Counted from the stretch's first letter, positions 26,258 to 37,530 are shown. The stretch: DNA of 64,000 bases from Mobiluncus massiliensis (GCF_949769255.1 NZ_OX458329.1:1736001-1800000); one strand, 5' to 3'. Translations and numbers: made by a program. The notes: generated by a model not told the origin, from the sequence alone.

Positions 26258-26788
26258 TTAGCGACGCAGACCCAAGTTGATTTTCTTTCCGGTCACGATT
26301 GAGATCACGACCGCAGCCGCAACCCCGGCCCCCACGCACAGTAGCATGATAAAGACAAAGGAAACCACGCCGGGAACCGAGTCAATCGGGGAGGACACGA
26401 AGGCTTGCGGGGCGTTCGCATTAATCGCCGAGATAGAAGTCTTGGCTTTTTCGGGTGATTGAGGAGCCACATTGGCGTGAATCTGAGGTTCCGCATTAGC
26501 TACGGATGCCGGAGCCTGAGGGTACATGACTTCAGGACCAGCCGGGACATCGACATCATTGCCGCCCGCGTTCAGTTCCGCGGTGGAAGGGGCCGCGGGG
26601 GCAGGAGCTACGGGATTGACCGCCACATCGGAGGCGCCGGAGGGCATCGAATCCAAATTCACGTGCTCCAAGACCGTGCCGGCCGAATCTCCGGATGCGT
26701 CCGGGGAAGGCAAAGTATCTGCGTAAGCTGCCGGGCCAAAAGCCAATCCCAGCACCAACGCCGCTGCTGTAATCAAAAACTTTTTCAT
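26258..26788 (-). CDS. Secreted, C-terminally anchored protein of unknown function
   Basis: ATG 26788 is chosen because AGGCAGGA precedes it and it begins a textbook signal peptide (MKKFLITAAALVLGLAFGPA, cleavage after AYA). The frame extends upstream to 26845 but those residues are not signal-like. The mature part is ~110 residues rich in Ala, Pro, Ser, Asn and Val, with no recognisable domain. It ends in a transmembrane helix (VVSFVFIMLLCVGAGVAAAVVISIV) and a short basic tail (GKKINLGLRR). It would be an outward-facing single-pass protein. I do not recognise the family. It converges on the WXG100 gene. Confidence 0.65.
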   Translation of the reverse strand: MKKFLITAAALVLGLAFGPAAYADTLPSPDASGDSAGTVLEHVNLDSMPSGASDVAVNPVAPAPAAPSTAELNAGGNDVDVPAGPEVMYPQAPASVANAEPQIHANVAPQSPEKAKTSISAINANAPQAFVSSPIDSVPGVVSFVFIMLLCVGAGVAAAVVISIVTGKKINLGLRR

Positions 26789-27168
26789 CGCGTCCTGCCT
26801 CAGTTTCGATTTCCTATGTCCAGGGTTTTCCCAGTTCCTCACCACACGATTTTCCCAGGTTTCAAACCGAGGAATCCTTGCGGCTGTTACTTAACATTGT
26901 AACCTCTAAATTTTTTATCGGGAACCCCTCAGGTTTCATTAGGATTCTTTTCGGAGTTTTTGTGTAATTCTCAAGGTTTTTTCCGGTAGTTTTCCAAACC
27001 TTTGTAACAACATTCTCACCTTTGCGCTCCCGTTGGCAGACCCGAACTGACCCAACCGAGATGGATTCAAGGACCGAAGAACCATAAAAACCCACCGGGG
27101 CGACCCCACGCAAAAGCAGGGAATCGCCCCGATGAAAGTTATGAAAACACTAGCGGTTGCCTACTGGC
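26789..27168. other. AT-rich intergenic stretch of 380 bases
   Basis: No plausible gene is seen. It holds the promoter region of the secreted-protein gene, several TTTTCC-containing short motifs and, from 27091, the groEL terminator. Confidence 0.6.
27091..27131 (-). terminator. Rho-independent terminator of groEL
   Basis: TCGCCCCG (27124-27131) and CGGGGCGA (27096-27103) form the stem. Read on the minus strand it is followed by GGTGGGTTTTTA, about 38 bases after the groEL stop. Confidence 0.8.
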
Positions 27169-28794
<1,626 letters not shown>

Positions 28795-28904
28795 TTATTA
28801 CAACCTCCGCTTTTATAAGGTTCATGTGCGGCGAATGCCCGCGACGGACGGCTGGGGTTGTGGCGGTTCACGTCTCCGCGCGACCTGCAGCCTCATTCAC
28901 CAAC

Positions 28905-28931
28905 TTGTCACTCTGACATTGAGAGTGCTAA
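28905..28931 (-). promoter_or_regulatory. CIRCE operator 1 (HrcA site)
   Basis: TTGTCACTC-N9-GAGTGCTAA matches the CIRCE consensus TTAGCACTC-N9-GAGTGCTAA at 16 of 18 arm positions (right arm perfect). It lies upstream of groEL. Confidence 0.85.
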
Positions 28932-28938
28932 CTCAATC

Positions 28939-28965
28939 TTGGCACTCTCGCCCCTAGAGTGCAAG
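28939..28965 (-). promoter_or_regulatory. CIRCE operator 2 (HrcA site)
   Basis: TTGGCACTC-N9-GAGTGCAAG is a second, weaker match to the CIRCE consensus. It starts seven bases after the first. Confidence 0.8.
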
Positions 28966-29023
28966 TTTTAAACTTCCGAGTCCGCGGCGAGTTGCTACGC
29001 AAAAATGACTTGTCCGGCTGGCC

Positions 29024-29644
29024 TTAGAGCCTGCCGACCAACACAACCTGAATCTTGTCCAGGCCGTCTTTGGGCACAATCATGTCGATATTCAAGACGC
29101 GCTGCACCTCGCGCGCTTCCGCCTCGCGGTCGGAGGGGTAATAGATGGTGTTTACTGCGGGTTTGGTGCCCTGGAAGTTATCGGCAGACACTTTCGTAAA
29201 GCCATCCGCTGCCACTTTGTCCTTGATTTTTGCAGCCAGTCCGTTGATTCCCGAAGCGTTCAAGACACTCACGTTGATACTTTTATCGGCAGAAGGCGGC
29301 TCGGGCGTTTTTTCCGCAGCGGGCGGGGTGCTTTGGGTCGGTTCCTCGCTGGGTTCGACACTTTCTGTGGGTTCTTCGCCGGGTTTTTCGGTTTCAGAAG
29401 GGCTCGGGGTCGCCGCGGTGTTTGGGGTTTGGCTCATCTGGGGCTTCGTCGCCACATCGTTGGCGGTTGAGGGGTGCGACCCAATCAGGAGCAGCATGGC
29501 CCAAGCCAGCAAGGGTGCGGCAATAATCACGATGACAAAAGGCAGAAAACCGTGCCACCAGGGCTGACCAGGTCGGTGCGCGCCCTGTGGTAAGTTTTTC
29601 CCAATCCGGTCGAATTCATCCTCGGGGTATCGTGCTTCATCCAC
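29024..29644 (-). CDS. LytR C-terminal domain membrane protein
   Basis: The 206-residue protein (GTG start at 29644) has a cytoplasmic N-terminal ~30 residues, one membrane helix (FLPFVIVIIAAPLLAWAMLLL) and a Pro/Glu/Ser/Thr-rich spacer (~60-120). A LytR_C domain follows (ISVSVLNASGINGLA-like; INVSVLNASGINGLAAKIKD, TIYYPSDREAEAREV). LytR_C domains are often attached to LCP ligases that join glycopolymers to peptidoglycan; here the domain is alone on a membrane anchor. It lies 92 bases after ung on the same strand. Confidence 0.85.
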   Translation of the reverse strand: MDEARYPEDEFDRIGKNLPQGAHRPGQPWWHGFLPFVIVIIAAPLLAWAMLLLIGSHPSTANDVATKPQMSQTPNTAATPSPSETEKPGEEPTESVEPSEEPTQSTPPAAEKTPEPPSADKSINVSVLNASGINGLAAKIKDKVAADGFTKVSADNFQGTKPAVNTIYYPSDREAEAREVQRVLNIDMIVPKDGLDKIQVVLVGRL

Positions 29645-29736
29645 GTGTCCAGCTTACGGATTGCATCAGTTTTCGGGCTGTTCCCACGCCGTTAACCCAA
29701 CGGAAAAGTTACGCAAACGCGTCCTTAACCGACCAT

Positions 29737-30435
29737 TCACGGCAGGCGCCAATCCACCGGCTGACCGCCCTGGGCCACCAGCAATTCATTGGCTCGTGAA
29801 AAGGGACGGGAACCAAAGAATCCTCGTGACGCTGAGAGCGGGGAGGGATGAACCGATTCGAGGCACGGTACGCGGGGCATAAACTCTTTGGTCTTGCGTG
29901 CATCGGCACCCCACAAAAACGCGACCAGCGGCAGCCCTTGCGCGTCATGATGTTTAGCGAGTTCCCGGATGGCGAACTCGGTAATAGCCTCCCAGCCTCG
30001 GCCGCGGTGGGAGGCAGGTTTCCCCGGTTGTACGGTCAAAGCTCGGTTTAGCAGCATGACTCCCTGATTTGCCCAGGGCCGCAAGTCGCCCGAAGTCGGC
30101 AGGGGCAGGCCTAAATCCTGATGCAGTTCCTTAAAAATATTAACCAGCGAACGCGGAATTTCTGTACCGGGCATTACAGAAAATGATAGTCCCATGGCGT
30201 GACCCGGGGTGGGATAGGGGTCTTGGCCCACAATCAGGACTTTCACCCGCTCCAAAGGGTACTGAAAAGCGTGAAATACATTCTCTCCAGCCGGAAAATA
30301 TCCCCGTCCCGCCGCCAATTCGGCACGCAGGAAATCTCCCATGGAGTGAATCTGGTCCTCGACCGGAGCCATAGTTTGCGCCCAGTCCGGGGACATAATC
30401 CGTTCCAGTCCGCCTCGGTTCTCCCCTGTGTTCAT
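29737..30435 (-). CDS. ung: Uracil-DNA glycosylase
   Basis: Ung removes uracil from DNA. The 232-residue protein has the catalytic-water motif [20 protein letters not shown], with the Asp general base, and the DNA-intercalation motif [23 protein letters not shown] 30435 is preferred (GGGAG six bases before); a GTG at 30441 is too near that site. It follows nadC by a few bases and so is probably transcribed with the NAD genes, though no functional link is known. Confidence 0.95.
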   Translation of the reverse strand: MNTGENRGGLERIMSPDWAQTMAPVEDQIHSMGDFLRAELAAGRGYFPAGENVFHAFQYPLERVKVLIVGQDPYPTPGHAMGLSFSVMPGTEIPRSLVNIFKELHQDLGLPLPTSGDLRPWANQGVMLLNRALTVQPGKPASHRGRGWEAITEFAIRELAKHHDAQGLPLVAFLWGADARKTKEFMPRVPCLESVHPSPLSASRGFFGSRPFSRANELLVAQGGQPVDWRLP

Positions 30436-30444
30436 GGCCACTCC

Positions 30445-31362
30445 CTACATGTCCAGGGCCAGATCGAGAATGGGAGCGCTGTGCGTGAGGGCTCCCACAG
30501 AGATATAGTCCACCCCGCAGGCGGCGGTCGCTGCCGCGTCACTCAGTGTCAAGCCCCCGCTGGCCTCGGTTTTCACTCCGTATGGGGCAGCGATTGCCAC
30601 CGCTTTAGCCATGGTTTCCGGGCTCATATTATCCAGCAAAATCAGCCCTACCCCGAGAGCCGTCGCCTCTGTGACCTGTTCCAAAGTGTCGCATTCCACT
30701 TCCAGGGGAATCTGGGGGGCATACGCTCGCACCGCCTGCACCGCGGCCGCCAGCGAACCGGCTGCGGCGATGTGGTTGTCTTTGATGAGCGCCGCGTCCC
30801 CCAGCCCCATCCGGTGATTTTCTCCGCCGCCGCAGCGCACCGCGTACTTTTGCAGCACGCGCATTCCCGGAATCGTTTTGCGCGTGTCACGCACCCGTGC
30901 TTTTGTACCTGTCGTTCCACTCTCGCAGGGGGCGTCGGCAATCGCATCCACATAAGCCGCCACCGCGGTCGCCACACCGCTGAGCTGACTGGCCAGGTTC
31001 AACAGGGTCCTCTCGGCGGTCAGCATAGTCCTGGCACCAGCAGTTATCTCTAAAATGACATCTCCTGGCTCAACCCGTTCCCCATCCTGGCGTCGCATCG
31101 TGACCCGCGGTGTGGGGGCGCCGGCCTTTTGCGCCAGCACGAAAGGCACCGCGGCGGCGATGGGAACCCCCGCCAAGCACCCTGACTCGCGGGCTACCAT
31201 CCGGGCTTGTACCGTGAGGGAGTCATCAAAAATGGCATCCGTGGTGACGTCTGGCCCGTAAGCCAAATCTTCGTCCAAGGTCGCCTCGATAAAGTCCGTG
31301 ACCTGGCGCGAATCTAACTTCGCTGCCGCTAAAGCGCTGGTGATTTCTGGGGGTAACATCAT
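30445..31362 (-). CDS. nadC: Nicotinate-nucleotide pyrophosphorylase (carboxylating)
   Basis: NadC joins quinolinate to PRPP, releasing CO2, to give nicotinate mononucleotide. The frame is open back to 31473, but ATG 31362, or the adjacent ATG 31359, follows GGAGAG. From it the 305-residue length and N-terminus (PPEITSALAAAKLDSRQVTDFIEATLDEDL) match the family. Conserved RDTRKTIPGMRVLQKYAVRCGG, NHRMGLGDAALIKDNH and the C-terminal GVDYISVGALTHSAP are present. It is third in the nadA-nadB-nadC operon. Confidence 0.96.
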   Translation of the reverse strand: MMLPPEITSALAAAKLDSRQVTDFIEATLDEDLAYGPDVTTDAIFDDSLTVQARMVARESGCLAGVPIAAAVPFVLAQKAGAPTPRVTMRRQDGERVEPGDVILEITAGARTMLTAERTLLNLASQLSGVATAVAAYVDAIADAPCESGTTGTKARVRDTRKTIPGMRVLQKYAVRCGGGENHRMGLGDAALIKDNHIAAAGSLAAAVQAVRAYAPQIPLEVECDTLEQVTEATALGVGLILLDNMSPETMAKAVAIAAPYGVKTEASGGLTLSDAAATAACGVDYISVGALTHSAPILDLALDM

Positions 31363-31400
31363 TTTTCTCTCCTTTTTCACGTCCGGCTCGCCCTGTGGGC

Positions 31401-32993
31401 TCACACCGGGGTCTCGCTGACTTCCAGGGAGGTTCCGTCTGGGCCCAGCTTCACGTCTAGATGCCGGCGCCATTCCTCGCGGCGGTGCGGGAAATCCGTT
31501 CGCCGGTGGGTGCCGCGGGATTCTTCTCTGGCCAAGGCCGGTGCCACCAGGGCTCGGGCTACCAGCGTGGTGTGGGGGGACAGATTCTCAAGTTCGCGCT
31601 GAGCCCGCTGCAGGCCGGCGCGATCGCGCAGCACATAGACATCGCGGCTCATGATTTCCTGGATTGTTTCCAGTACCGTGGGCGCAATGACCGCCGGCTG
31701 GGGAATCGTTGCCGGTTTTGCCACCGGGCGGCGTCGCAGTTGCGGCAGGTCCGCTTCCGCCAGCTGCTTAGCGACTAAACTGCCCATGACCAGGGCTTCC
31801 GTCAGGGAGTTTGAGGCCAGGCGGTTTGCGCCCTGCACCCCGGTACACGCCACCTCCCCAATGGCATAGAGTCCTGCCACGTTCGTTTGCCCACTCATGG
31901 TGGCCGCGATTCCGCCGCAATAGTAGTGGGCTCCGGGGCGGACCGGAATCGGCTCGGTGATGGGGTCTACCCCGCGGCTGGAAACCAGCTCATAGATGGT
32001 GGGGAACATTTCTTTCCATTTCTGAGCCCCGAAACTGGTGGCATCCAAGTAGAGGTGATCCAAACCGTGAGCCACCATGTACTCCTGTTCCGCCGCCGAA
32101 ACCACGTCACGCGGCGCCAAGTCCTCTTGGGGATGAACCCCGCGCATGACCCGGTTGCCCTGCCCGTCCACCAGGAAAGCGCCCTCCCCGCGCACCGCTT
32201 CGGACACGAGTACCCCCCGGTCGCCCTTAACTTTAACGGGCGGTACAAAAATGGTGGGGTGGAACTGCATAAATTCGAGGTCGCGGCCGATGGCTCCGGC
32301 GCGCAGGGCTGCGGCCAAACCGACCCCGTTGACGACTTCGGGGTTCGTGGTCGCATTCCACAGCTGGCCGATTCCGCCGGTAGCGAGGATGACCGCAAAA
32401 GCGGAAACGACCCCGAATCCACGCCGGGAATCCCGTACCGTGGCACCGCAGGCACGGCCGTCTCTATCGACCAGGACATCGCACAACTCGCAATCTTCCA
32501 GGACTTTCAGTTCACCTTGTCCGCCGGTGTTCCAGGTCGCACCGTCCATGGCGGCGACATTTTTCGCCAGCGTAATCTCGATTTCGTGACCCGAAGCGTC
32601 CCCGTTGGAGTGCAGGATGCGCCGCGCGGAATGCCCCCCTTCCAGGTGCAGGTCGATTTCCCCGGCTGCGTTGCGGTCGAAGCGCGCTCCGATACGCATC
32701 ATCCACTGCAGGGCTCGCGGGGCTTCCTGAACCAGGGTGCGCACCGCCGTCTGGCTGCACAAGCCCGCCCCCGCCACGATGGTGTCTTCGTAGTGGGCTT
32801 CGGGAGTGTCTTGCCGATCCCAAACCGCAGCCAACCCCCCTTGTGCCCAGTCAGTAGAGCTGGCGGTCAGGTCACTTTTCGTCACCAGTACGCAATCGAC
32901 CCCGGCAAAAACCAGGTTGATGACGGCGCTCAAGCCCGCCGCCCCGGATCCGACTACCAGAACCGGGGTTGTCATTGTCCAGTTGACATCCAT
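31401..32993 (-). CDS. nadB: L-aspartate oxidase
   Basis: NadB oxidises L-aspartate to iminoaspartate, the substrate of NadA. The 530-residue flavoprotein has the FAD fold VLVVGSGAAGLSAVINLV, the substrate-region motifs HLEGGHSARRILHSNGDASG and DLEFMQFHPTIF, and the C-terminal FAD motif AIGEVACTGVQGANRLASNSL. In anaerobes fumarate can serve as electron acceptor. It is 18 bases after nadA and 38 before nadC, as a single operon. Confidence 0.96.
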   Translation of the reverse strand: MDVNWTMTTPVLVVGSGAAGLSAVINLVFAGVDCVLVTKSDLTASSTDWAQGGLAAVWDRQDTPEAHYEDTIVAGAGLCSQTAVRTLVQEAPRALQWMMRIGARFDRNAAGEIDLHLEGGHSARRILHSNGDASGHEIEITLAKNVAAMDGATWNTGGQGELKVLEDCELCDVLVDRDGRACGATVRDSRRGFGVVSAFAVILATGGIGQLWNATTNPEVVNGVGLAAALRAGAIGRDLEFMQFHPTIFVPPVKVKGDRGVLVSEAVRGEGAFLVDGQGNRVMRGVHPQEDLAPRDVVSAAEQEYMVAHGLDHLYLDATSFGAQKWKEMFPTIYELVSSRGVDPITEPIPVRPGAHYYCGGIAATMSGQTNVAGLYAIGEVACTGVQGANRLASNSLTEALVMGSLVAKQLAEADLPQLRRRPVAKPATIPQPAVIAPTVLETIQEIMSRDVYVLRDRAGLQRAQRELENLSPHTTLVARALVAPALAREESRGTHRRTDFPHRREEWRRHLDVKLGPDGTSLEVSETPV

Positions 32994-33011
32994 GGGAGTG
33001 CGTTCCGGCGT

Positions 33012-34001
33012 CTAGTGCTGCTGGGGTGAGGCGGTGTTGCCGATGGCAATCATGCGCTGCACGCTGGCTCGGGCGCGCGCGGCGATATCTTCGTCCACAA
33101 AGACTTCGTCGCGGCCGTTTTCCAAGCAGCTGACTAAGTTTTCCAAAGTGGTTTGGTTCATGTACGGGCAAGCCGCCTGGGGCATGACCGGTTCAAAAGT
33201 GACCTCTGGATTGGCTTTACGCAGCGGGTGAAGCATCCCAACCTCGGTGGCGACCAGCACTCGCGAACCTTTCGGGGCTTTTTTCGCCTCCGAGAGCATT
33301 CCGCCAGTGGAAAGCACCTTCACCCGTTCCGCACTGAGTTTGCCGGCCTCGATGAGGTCCACAGCTGCCTGCGTACCGCCGCATTCGGGGTGAATGTAGA
33401 CATCCGCATCCCCCGCGGCAAGGATTCCTTGCATCAAAATGTCGGGGGTCATCGCGGCGTGAACATGGCAGGCACCGTCCCAGGTCACCAGGTTTTTCCG
33501 ATCGGTCACGCGCCGCACGTGCGTCCCCAGGTTGCGGTCGGGGCAAAACAGAATCTCGGTTTGCGCCGGAATCGAGTTCACCACGTCAATAGCGTTGGCC
33601 GAGGTGCAGCACACATCGGTTTCCGCCTTCACCGCGGCGGTGGTGTTCACGTAACTGACCACGACCGCGCCGGGGTGCGCGGCTTTCCACTCCCGTAGCT
33701 GCTCGGCAGTAATGCAATCTGCCAGCGAACATCCCGCGGTGGCGTCAGGAATCAAAACGCGTTTTTGCGGGGAGAGAATTTTGGCGGTTTCCGCCATGAA
33801 GTGAACTCCGGCAAACACGATGGTGCCCTGCGGGGCTTCGGCAGCCAAACGTGACAAAGCCAGGGAATCCCCGGTGAAATCCGCCACGTCTTGAACTTCG
33901 CCGGATTGGTAGTTATGCGCCAAGATTACGGCGTCTTTTTCCTGAGCCAGCTGGCGAATACTTTTTTGGAGAGCTTGAGTTTCTGTGGCGCTTCGAGTCA
34001 T
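33012..34001 (-). CDS. nadA: Quinolinate synthase
   Basis: NadA condenses iminoaspartate with dihydroxyacetone phosphate using a [4Fe-4S] cluster. The 329-residue protein has [20 protein letters not shown] and [12 protein letters not shown]. The cluster Cys are most likely in [18 protein letters not shown] and QAACPYMN; a DVCCTSANA motif is also present. ATG 34001 follows a purine-rich GGAAGGAAAG. It is the first gene of the nadABC operon. The tRNA-Thr gene is divergent from it. Confidence 0.96.
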   Translation of the reverse strand: MTRSATETQALQKSIRQLAQEKDAVILAHNYQSGEVQDVADFTGDSLALSRLAAEAPQGTIVFAGVHFMAETAKILSPQKRVLIPDATAGCSLADCITAEQLREWKAAHPGAVVVSYVNTTAAVKAETDVCCTSANAIDVVNSIPAQTEILFCPDRNLGTHVRRVTDRKNLVTWDGACHVHAAMTPDILMQGILAAGDADVYIHPECGGTQAAVDLIEAGKLSAERVKVLSTGGMLSEAKKAPKGSRVLVATEVGMLHPLRKANPEVTFEPVMPQAACPYMNQTTLENLVSCLENGRDEVFVDEDIAARARASVQRMIAIGNTASPQQH

Positions 34002-34192
34002 GGTGATAGCTTTCCTTCCTCAAGTTTCCCGGACGGCTTGCCTGACAAAGCTCGCGATAATTCGAGTCACTTTCGTATTAACACTGCTTCCGATTATAGA
34101 ACCCTTTAAAACCGGCTTTTTCACCAGGGTGGGTGACGGAAAAAAGAACTGGCTTTGTCGCGCGGGCAAATTTATGGGAAAATCGGAACACC

Positions 34193-34268
34193 GCCACTTT
34201 AGCTCAGTTGGTAGAGCACCCGCCTTGTAAGCGGACGGTCAACAGTTCGAGTCTGTTAAGTGGCTCCA
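34193..34268 (+). tRNA. tRNA-Thr (anticodon TGT)
   Basis: The cloverleaf folds by eye: acceptor GCCACTT/AAGTGGC, D-arm GCTC/GAGC, anticodon loop CTTGTAA with TGT at 34226-34228, and T-arm AACAG/CTGTT around TTCGAGT. It is 73 bases plus an encoded CCA (34266-34268). The top pair of the anticodon stem (27-43) is a C-A mismatch. Confidence 0.95.
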
Positions 34269-34305
34269 CTCTGCCGGCCCCTCTGGGGTAACTCTCATTG
34301 ACACC

Positions 34306-35901
34306 TCAGACCAGGATGAAAGCCACGGCCGCTAGCCCCAACAGCAGCATCCCCAGGATGAGACGGCGCAACGGGGTGGGCAAGGCCGCCCGCAGCACTC
34401 TCCTGGCGCCAACCCGCAGCGGAGCGCTGAGCGGAATCCACCACGCCACCAGGAGCGCTACTCCGGACAGGACTTGTGCCATATACACCCTTTTTGGAAC
34501 GATTGTTCCAAAGATGAGGATGGTGTCGGGCAGCTCGGTGGGCAGAGTAACCGTGTTACCACGCAGGATTCCCCCCGCCAGAAACAGCGCCACCGCCACG
34601 ATGACAGCAGCTGGTAGGGTGCTGGCCAGCCCCTTAATGAAGGCTGCGGGCAGGGACAGAATTTTCCGGGTCGAACGCCAATGCCAGCCCGCCACCGCGG
34701 CCACCCAAAAGCCAATCACCGCAATGATTCCCGATGCTGCCGGCTGCCACGGAACCCACGCCGTCCAGGCCAGTGCGCCGGCCAGTCCCAAGAAAGGCAG
34801 CATCCCCGGAACTGACTTAGCACCAGATTCATCCGCCACACCGCCGGCAGCGGCGTCTGGCTGGACAGCCGTTTGGGGATCCGGCAAAACCGCATCCCCC
34901 CAGGTATCGGCCACGCCGCCGGTTTCTTCCGCGGACCATTCCGGGGAGGATTCCCCCCCGGTGGAGGGGTTCTCCACCCCCACCGGATTATACCGACCAT
35001 TCAACTCTTGAGGCATCACCGTGGTGTATCCCGATTCGTTCGGGATTGCCGGGGTCAGAAGGGCGGTCGCGGCGGTTTCCTCATCGTTCGCGCCGGACTG
35101 CACGGCCTGGAGGAGTTCAGTAAAATCCGCGCTTCGCTGAGCCTGCGGGGCTAAAACCCTGCGAAAGACCTCAGCCAAAGGCGCTTCCAGCCCAGCCACG
35201 TCCGGGTTTCCGGCTAAAATCCGCGAGACAATGACCGTTGCCGAGCCAGTTCCGAAGGGGGGCCGTCCGGTCAGGGTGAACAGCAGCAGCGCGGCTAAAG
35301 CCCACCAGTCGTCAGCGAAATCCGCTTTCTGACCCTCGATAACCTCCGGCGAGATAAAGCCCGGAGTTCCCACTACCAAGCCGGTTCGTGTCAGTCCGCT
35401 GGTGTTTTCCAAAACGGAAGAAATCCCAAAGTCAATGAGTACTGGACCATTCGGTCCAAGTATTACGTTGGCGGGTTTGATGTCGCGGTGGCAAATCCCG
35501 GACTCATGCACCGCCCGCAGGGTGGCGGCTAGCATGGTCCCCAGTTCTAAAGCATCCTCGCGCTGCCAAGCTCCGCAAGCCCGCACATCCTCCGCGAGAG
35601 TCGGGCCGGGGACATATTCCGTGACGATAAAAGCATCGACCCCGTCGACTTCCAGGTCCATCACGGCCGCGACCCCGGGAACATTGGCCCGTTTCAGAGC
35701 CAGCGCTTCGGAGCGGAGACGCTCCCGGGCATCCCCATCACGCTGTCCCAAGTCAGCGCCGGGTGCCAACAGTTTAAAAGCAACCGGGTTACCGGCGCCG
35801 TCATGAGCCAGATAGACGGTGGCGGAAGCACCCGTCCCGAGCCGGCGCTCCAAAACGTACCCGCCTATTTCGGCACCCAATAACTCGGCGTTTGCGCTCA
35901 T
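34306..35901 (-). CDS. Serine/threonine protein kinase with C-terminal membrane segments
   Basis: The N-terminal ~265 residues form a Hanks-type kinase: glycine loop GTGASATVY, Lys43 (VAFKLL), HRDIKPAN at 138-145, DFG at 157-159 and a GTPGFISPE activation segment. A linker rich in Pro, Glu and Gly (~280-360) leads to about five hydrophobic segments at the C-terminus. The kinase is therefore held at the membrane by its C-terminal half, and no PASTA domains are present. ATG 35901 is preferred to an in-frame TTG at 35919. Its ribosome site is weak, so the message may be leaderless. Substrates are unknown. Confidence 0.92.
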   Translation of the reverse strand: MSANAELLGAEIGGYVLERRLGTGASATVYLAHDGAGNPVAFKLLAPGADLGQRDGDARERLRSEALALKRANVPGVAAVMDLEVDGVDAFIVTEYVPGPTLAEDVRACGAWQREDALELGTMLAATLRAVHESGICHRDIKPANVILGPNGPVLIDFGISSVLENTSGLTRTGLVVGTPGFISPEVIEGQKADFADDWWALAALLLFTLTGRPPFGTGSATVIVSRILAGNPDVAGLEAPLAEVFRRVLAPQAQRSADFTELLQAVQSGANDEETAATALLTPAIPNESGYTTVMPQELNGRYNPVGVENPSTGGESSPEWSAEETGGVADTWGDAVLPDPQTAVQPDAAAGGVADESGAKSVPGMLPFLGLAGALAWTAWVPWQPAASGIIAVIGFWVAAVAGWHWRSTRKILSLPAAFIKGLASTLPAAVIVAVALFLAGGILRGNTVTLPTELPDTILIFGTIVPKRVYMAQVLSGVALLVAWWIPLSAPLRVGARRVLRAALPTPLRRLILGMLLLGLAAVAFILV

Positions 35902-36130
35902 GTAAACGAGTATAGCCAAACCCCGGCTTTGGCCCCCGATGCCGAATACCGGGGACGGGCCAGCGCACTTTCAACCTGCCAGCCCGCCCACCCACTCTTG
36001 TGCACAAAAACCTGAAAAGAGCGTGTGAATCTGGAATAATGGTCGGGTCAGCATCGTTGCTGACAAATTTCATATCCAGCCTTTACAACGGATCGTCCGG
36101 CGCGTACCTGCCGGTGAAGGGATTATTATT

Positions 36131-37249
36131 ATGGCAACTGTCACTTTTGACAAAGCAACACGTATCTATCCGGGCAACACTACCCCCTCGGTAGATGAGC
36201 TCAACTTGGAAATTGCGGACGGCGAATTCCTGGTTTTGGTCGGACCCTCCGGCTGCGGTAAATCCACCTCGCTGCGGATGCTGGCAGGTTTGGAGGAAGT
36301 CAACTCCGGGCGCATCCTGATTGGCGACAAAGACGTCACGGATGTACAGCCCAAAGACCGCGATATTGCGATGGTGTTCCAAAACTACGCTCTGTACCCG
36401 CATATGACAGTGCGGGACAATATGGGTTTTGCTCTGAAGATTGCGGGCACCCCGAAGGACGAAATCGCTAAGCGCGTCGAGGAAGCCGCCAAGGTTTTGG
36501 ACTTGACCGAATACCTGGATCGTAAGCCGAAGGCTCTGTCCGGTGGTCAGCGTCAGCGCGTGGCGATGGGCCGAGCTATCGTGCGTAAACCCCAAGTGTT
36601 CCTGATGGACGAACCGCTGTCGAACTTGGACGCGAAACTGCGTGTGCAAACCCGCACCCAGATTGCCTCCCTGCAGCGCAAACTGGGGGTCACCACCCTG
36701 TATGTGACCCACGACCAAACCGAAGCCCTGACGATGGGCGACCGGATTGCCGTACTCAAGGACGGGATTTTGCAGCAGGTCGGTTCTCCAGATGAGCTCT
36801 ATCAGCACCCCGAAAATGACTTCGTGGCTGGCTTCATTGGCTCACCCTCCATGAACTTGCGCAAGTTTAAGGTGGAAGGCGACAAGGCGGTTCTTTACGG
36901 CGCTTCCCTGCCGATTTCCGCAGAGCAGCGCAGCGCCCTGACTGAAGCTGACGGTGGCGAGGTCACGATTGGGTTCCGTCCTGAAGATTTGGAAATCACC
37001 ACCGATACCGGCGATGGCGTGATGCCGATTGTGGTAGACATCATCGAAGAACTCGGTTCGGACGGCTACGTGTACGGTCACCTCGATGGTGCGGAACAAG
37101 GGACTTCCGGTTCAGTCACGGAAGATCACCTGGTGGTGCGGGTGCCTCCGCGTACTGCCCCGAAGCCGGGCAGTGTCATGAATGTGCGGATTACCCCAGG
37201 TCACCAGCACGTCTTTAGCGCCGCGACCGGCAAGCGCCTGCCCGACTAA
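36131..37249 (+). CDS. msiK: Stand-alone sugar ABC importer ATPase (MsiK/UgpC type)
   Basis: The 372-residue protein has Walker A GPSGCGKST, Q-loop FQNYALYPHM, signature LSGGQRQRVAMGRAI, Walker B VFLMDEPLSNLD, the H-loop VTHDQTEAL, and a C-terminal OB-type regulatory domain typical of CUT1 sugar importers (MsiK, UgpC, MalK). No permease or binding-protein gene is adjacent. In Actinobacteria such lone ATPases energise several sugar importers encoded elsewhere. The choice of symbol rests on that context; ugpC would be an equal alternative. Confidence 0.9.
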   Translation: MATVTFDKATRIYPGNTTPSVDELNLEIADGEFLVLVGPSGCGKSTSLRMLAGLEEVNSGRILIGDKDVTDVQPKDRDIAMVFQNYALYPHMTVRDNMGFALKIAGTPKDEIAKRVEEAAKVLDLTEYLDRKPKALSGGQRQRVAMGRAIVRKPQVFLMDEPLSNLDAKLRVQTRTQIASLQRKLGVTTLYVTHDQTEALTMGDRIAVLKDGILQQVGSPDELYQHPENDFVAGFIGSPSMNLRKFKVEGDKAVLYGASLPISAEQRSALTEADGGEVTIGFRPEDLEITTDTGDGVMPIVVDIIEELGSDGYVYGHLDGAEQGTSGSVTEDHLVVRVPPRTAPKPGSVMNVRITPGHQHVFSAATGKRLPD

Positions 37250-37256
37250 GTTACCC

Positions 37257-37337
37257 GCCGGGTTGCCGGGTCTGTGCCTCAGGCTTAGGTGGGCCGGTCA
37301 ACGCAAAAGGCCGGGTTGCCGGGTCTATGCCTCAGGC
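37257..37337 (+). repeat. Pair of 28-base direct repeats after msiK
   Basis: The 28 bases at 37257-37284 recur at 37310-37337 with one change (G to A). Both begin GCCGGGTTGCCGGG. They lie directly after the msiK stop. There are only two copies. Confidence 0.8.
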
Positions 37338-37372
37338 CGGGTCACGTTTCGGTGAATAACGCAAACTCATCT

Positions 37373-37405
37373 GGGTGGTTCCCGCTAACTGGGCGGGAAC
37401 CACCC
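37373..37405 (+). terminator. Strong hairpin downstream of msiK
   Basis: GGGTGGTTCCCGC (37373-37385) pairs perfectly with GCGGGAACCACCC (37393-37405). There is no T-run, but position and strength suggest it ends the msiK transcript. Confidence 0.7.
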
Positions 37406-37495
37406 GCGTATTTCCGCCTGTAATCTTCGCGCCCACCCTGGCCTGATTCGGATTTTTCCAACGATTTACGCAACGGCCCGAAATGTTAAATTTAG

Positions 37496-37524
37496 TTGCT
37501 GTTTATGAGTGAAACATGTAAAAT
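37496..37524 (+). promoter_or_regulatory. Candidate promoter in the msiK-ramB intergenic region
   Basis: TTGCTG, 17 bases, then TAAAAT resembles a sigma-70-type promoter on the plus strand. It follows the msiK terminator and precedes no gene of that strand for 2 kb, but it does precede a structured region ending in a terminator. Confidence 0.4.
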
Positions 37525-37530
37525 TGAAAA

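Noticed and set aside
37257..37337. CRISPR-like repeat pair
   Set aside because: There are only two copies, a 25-base gap, and no cas genes in the window.
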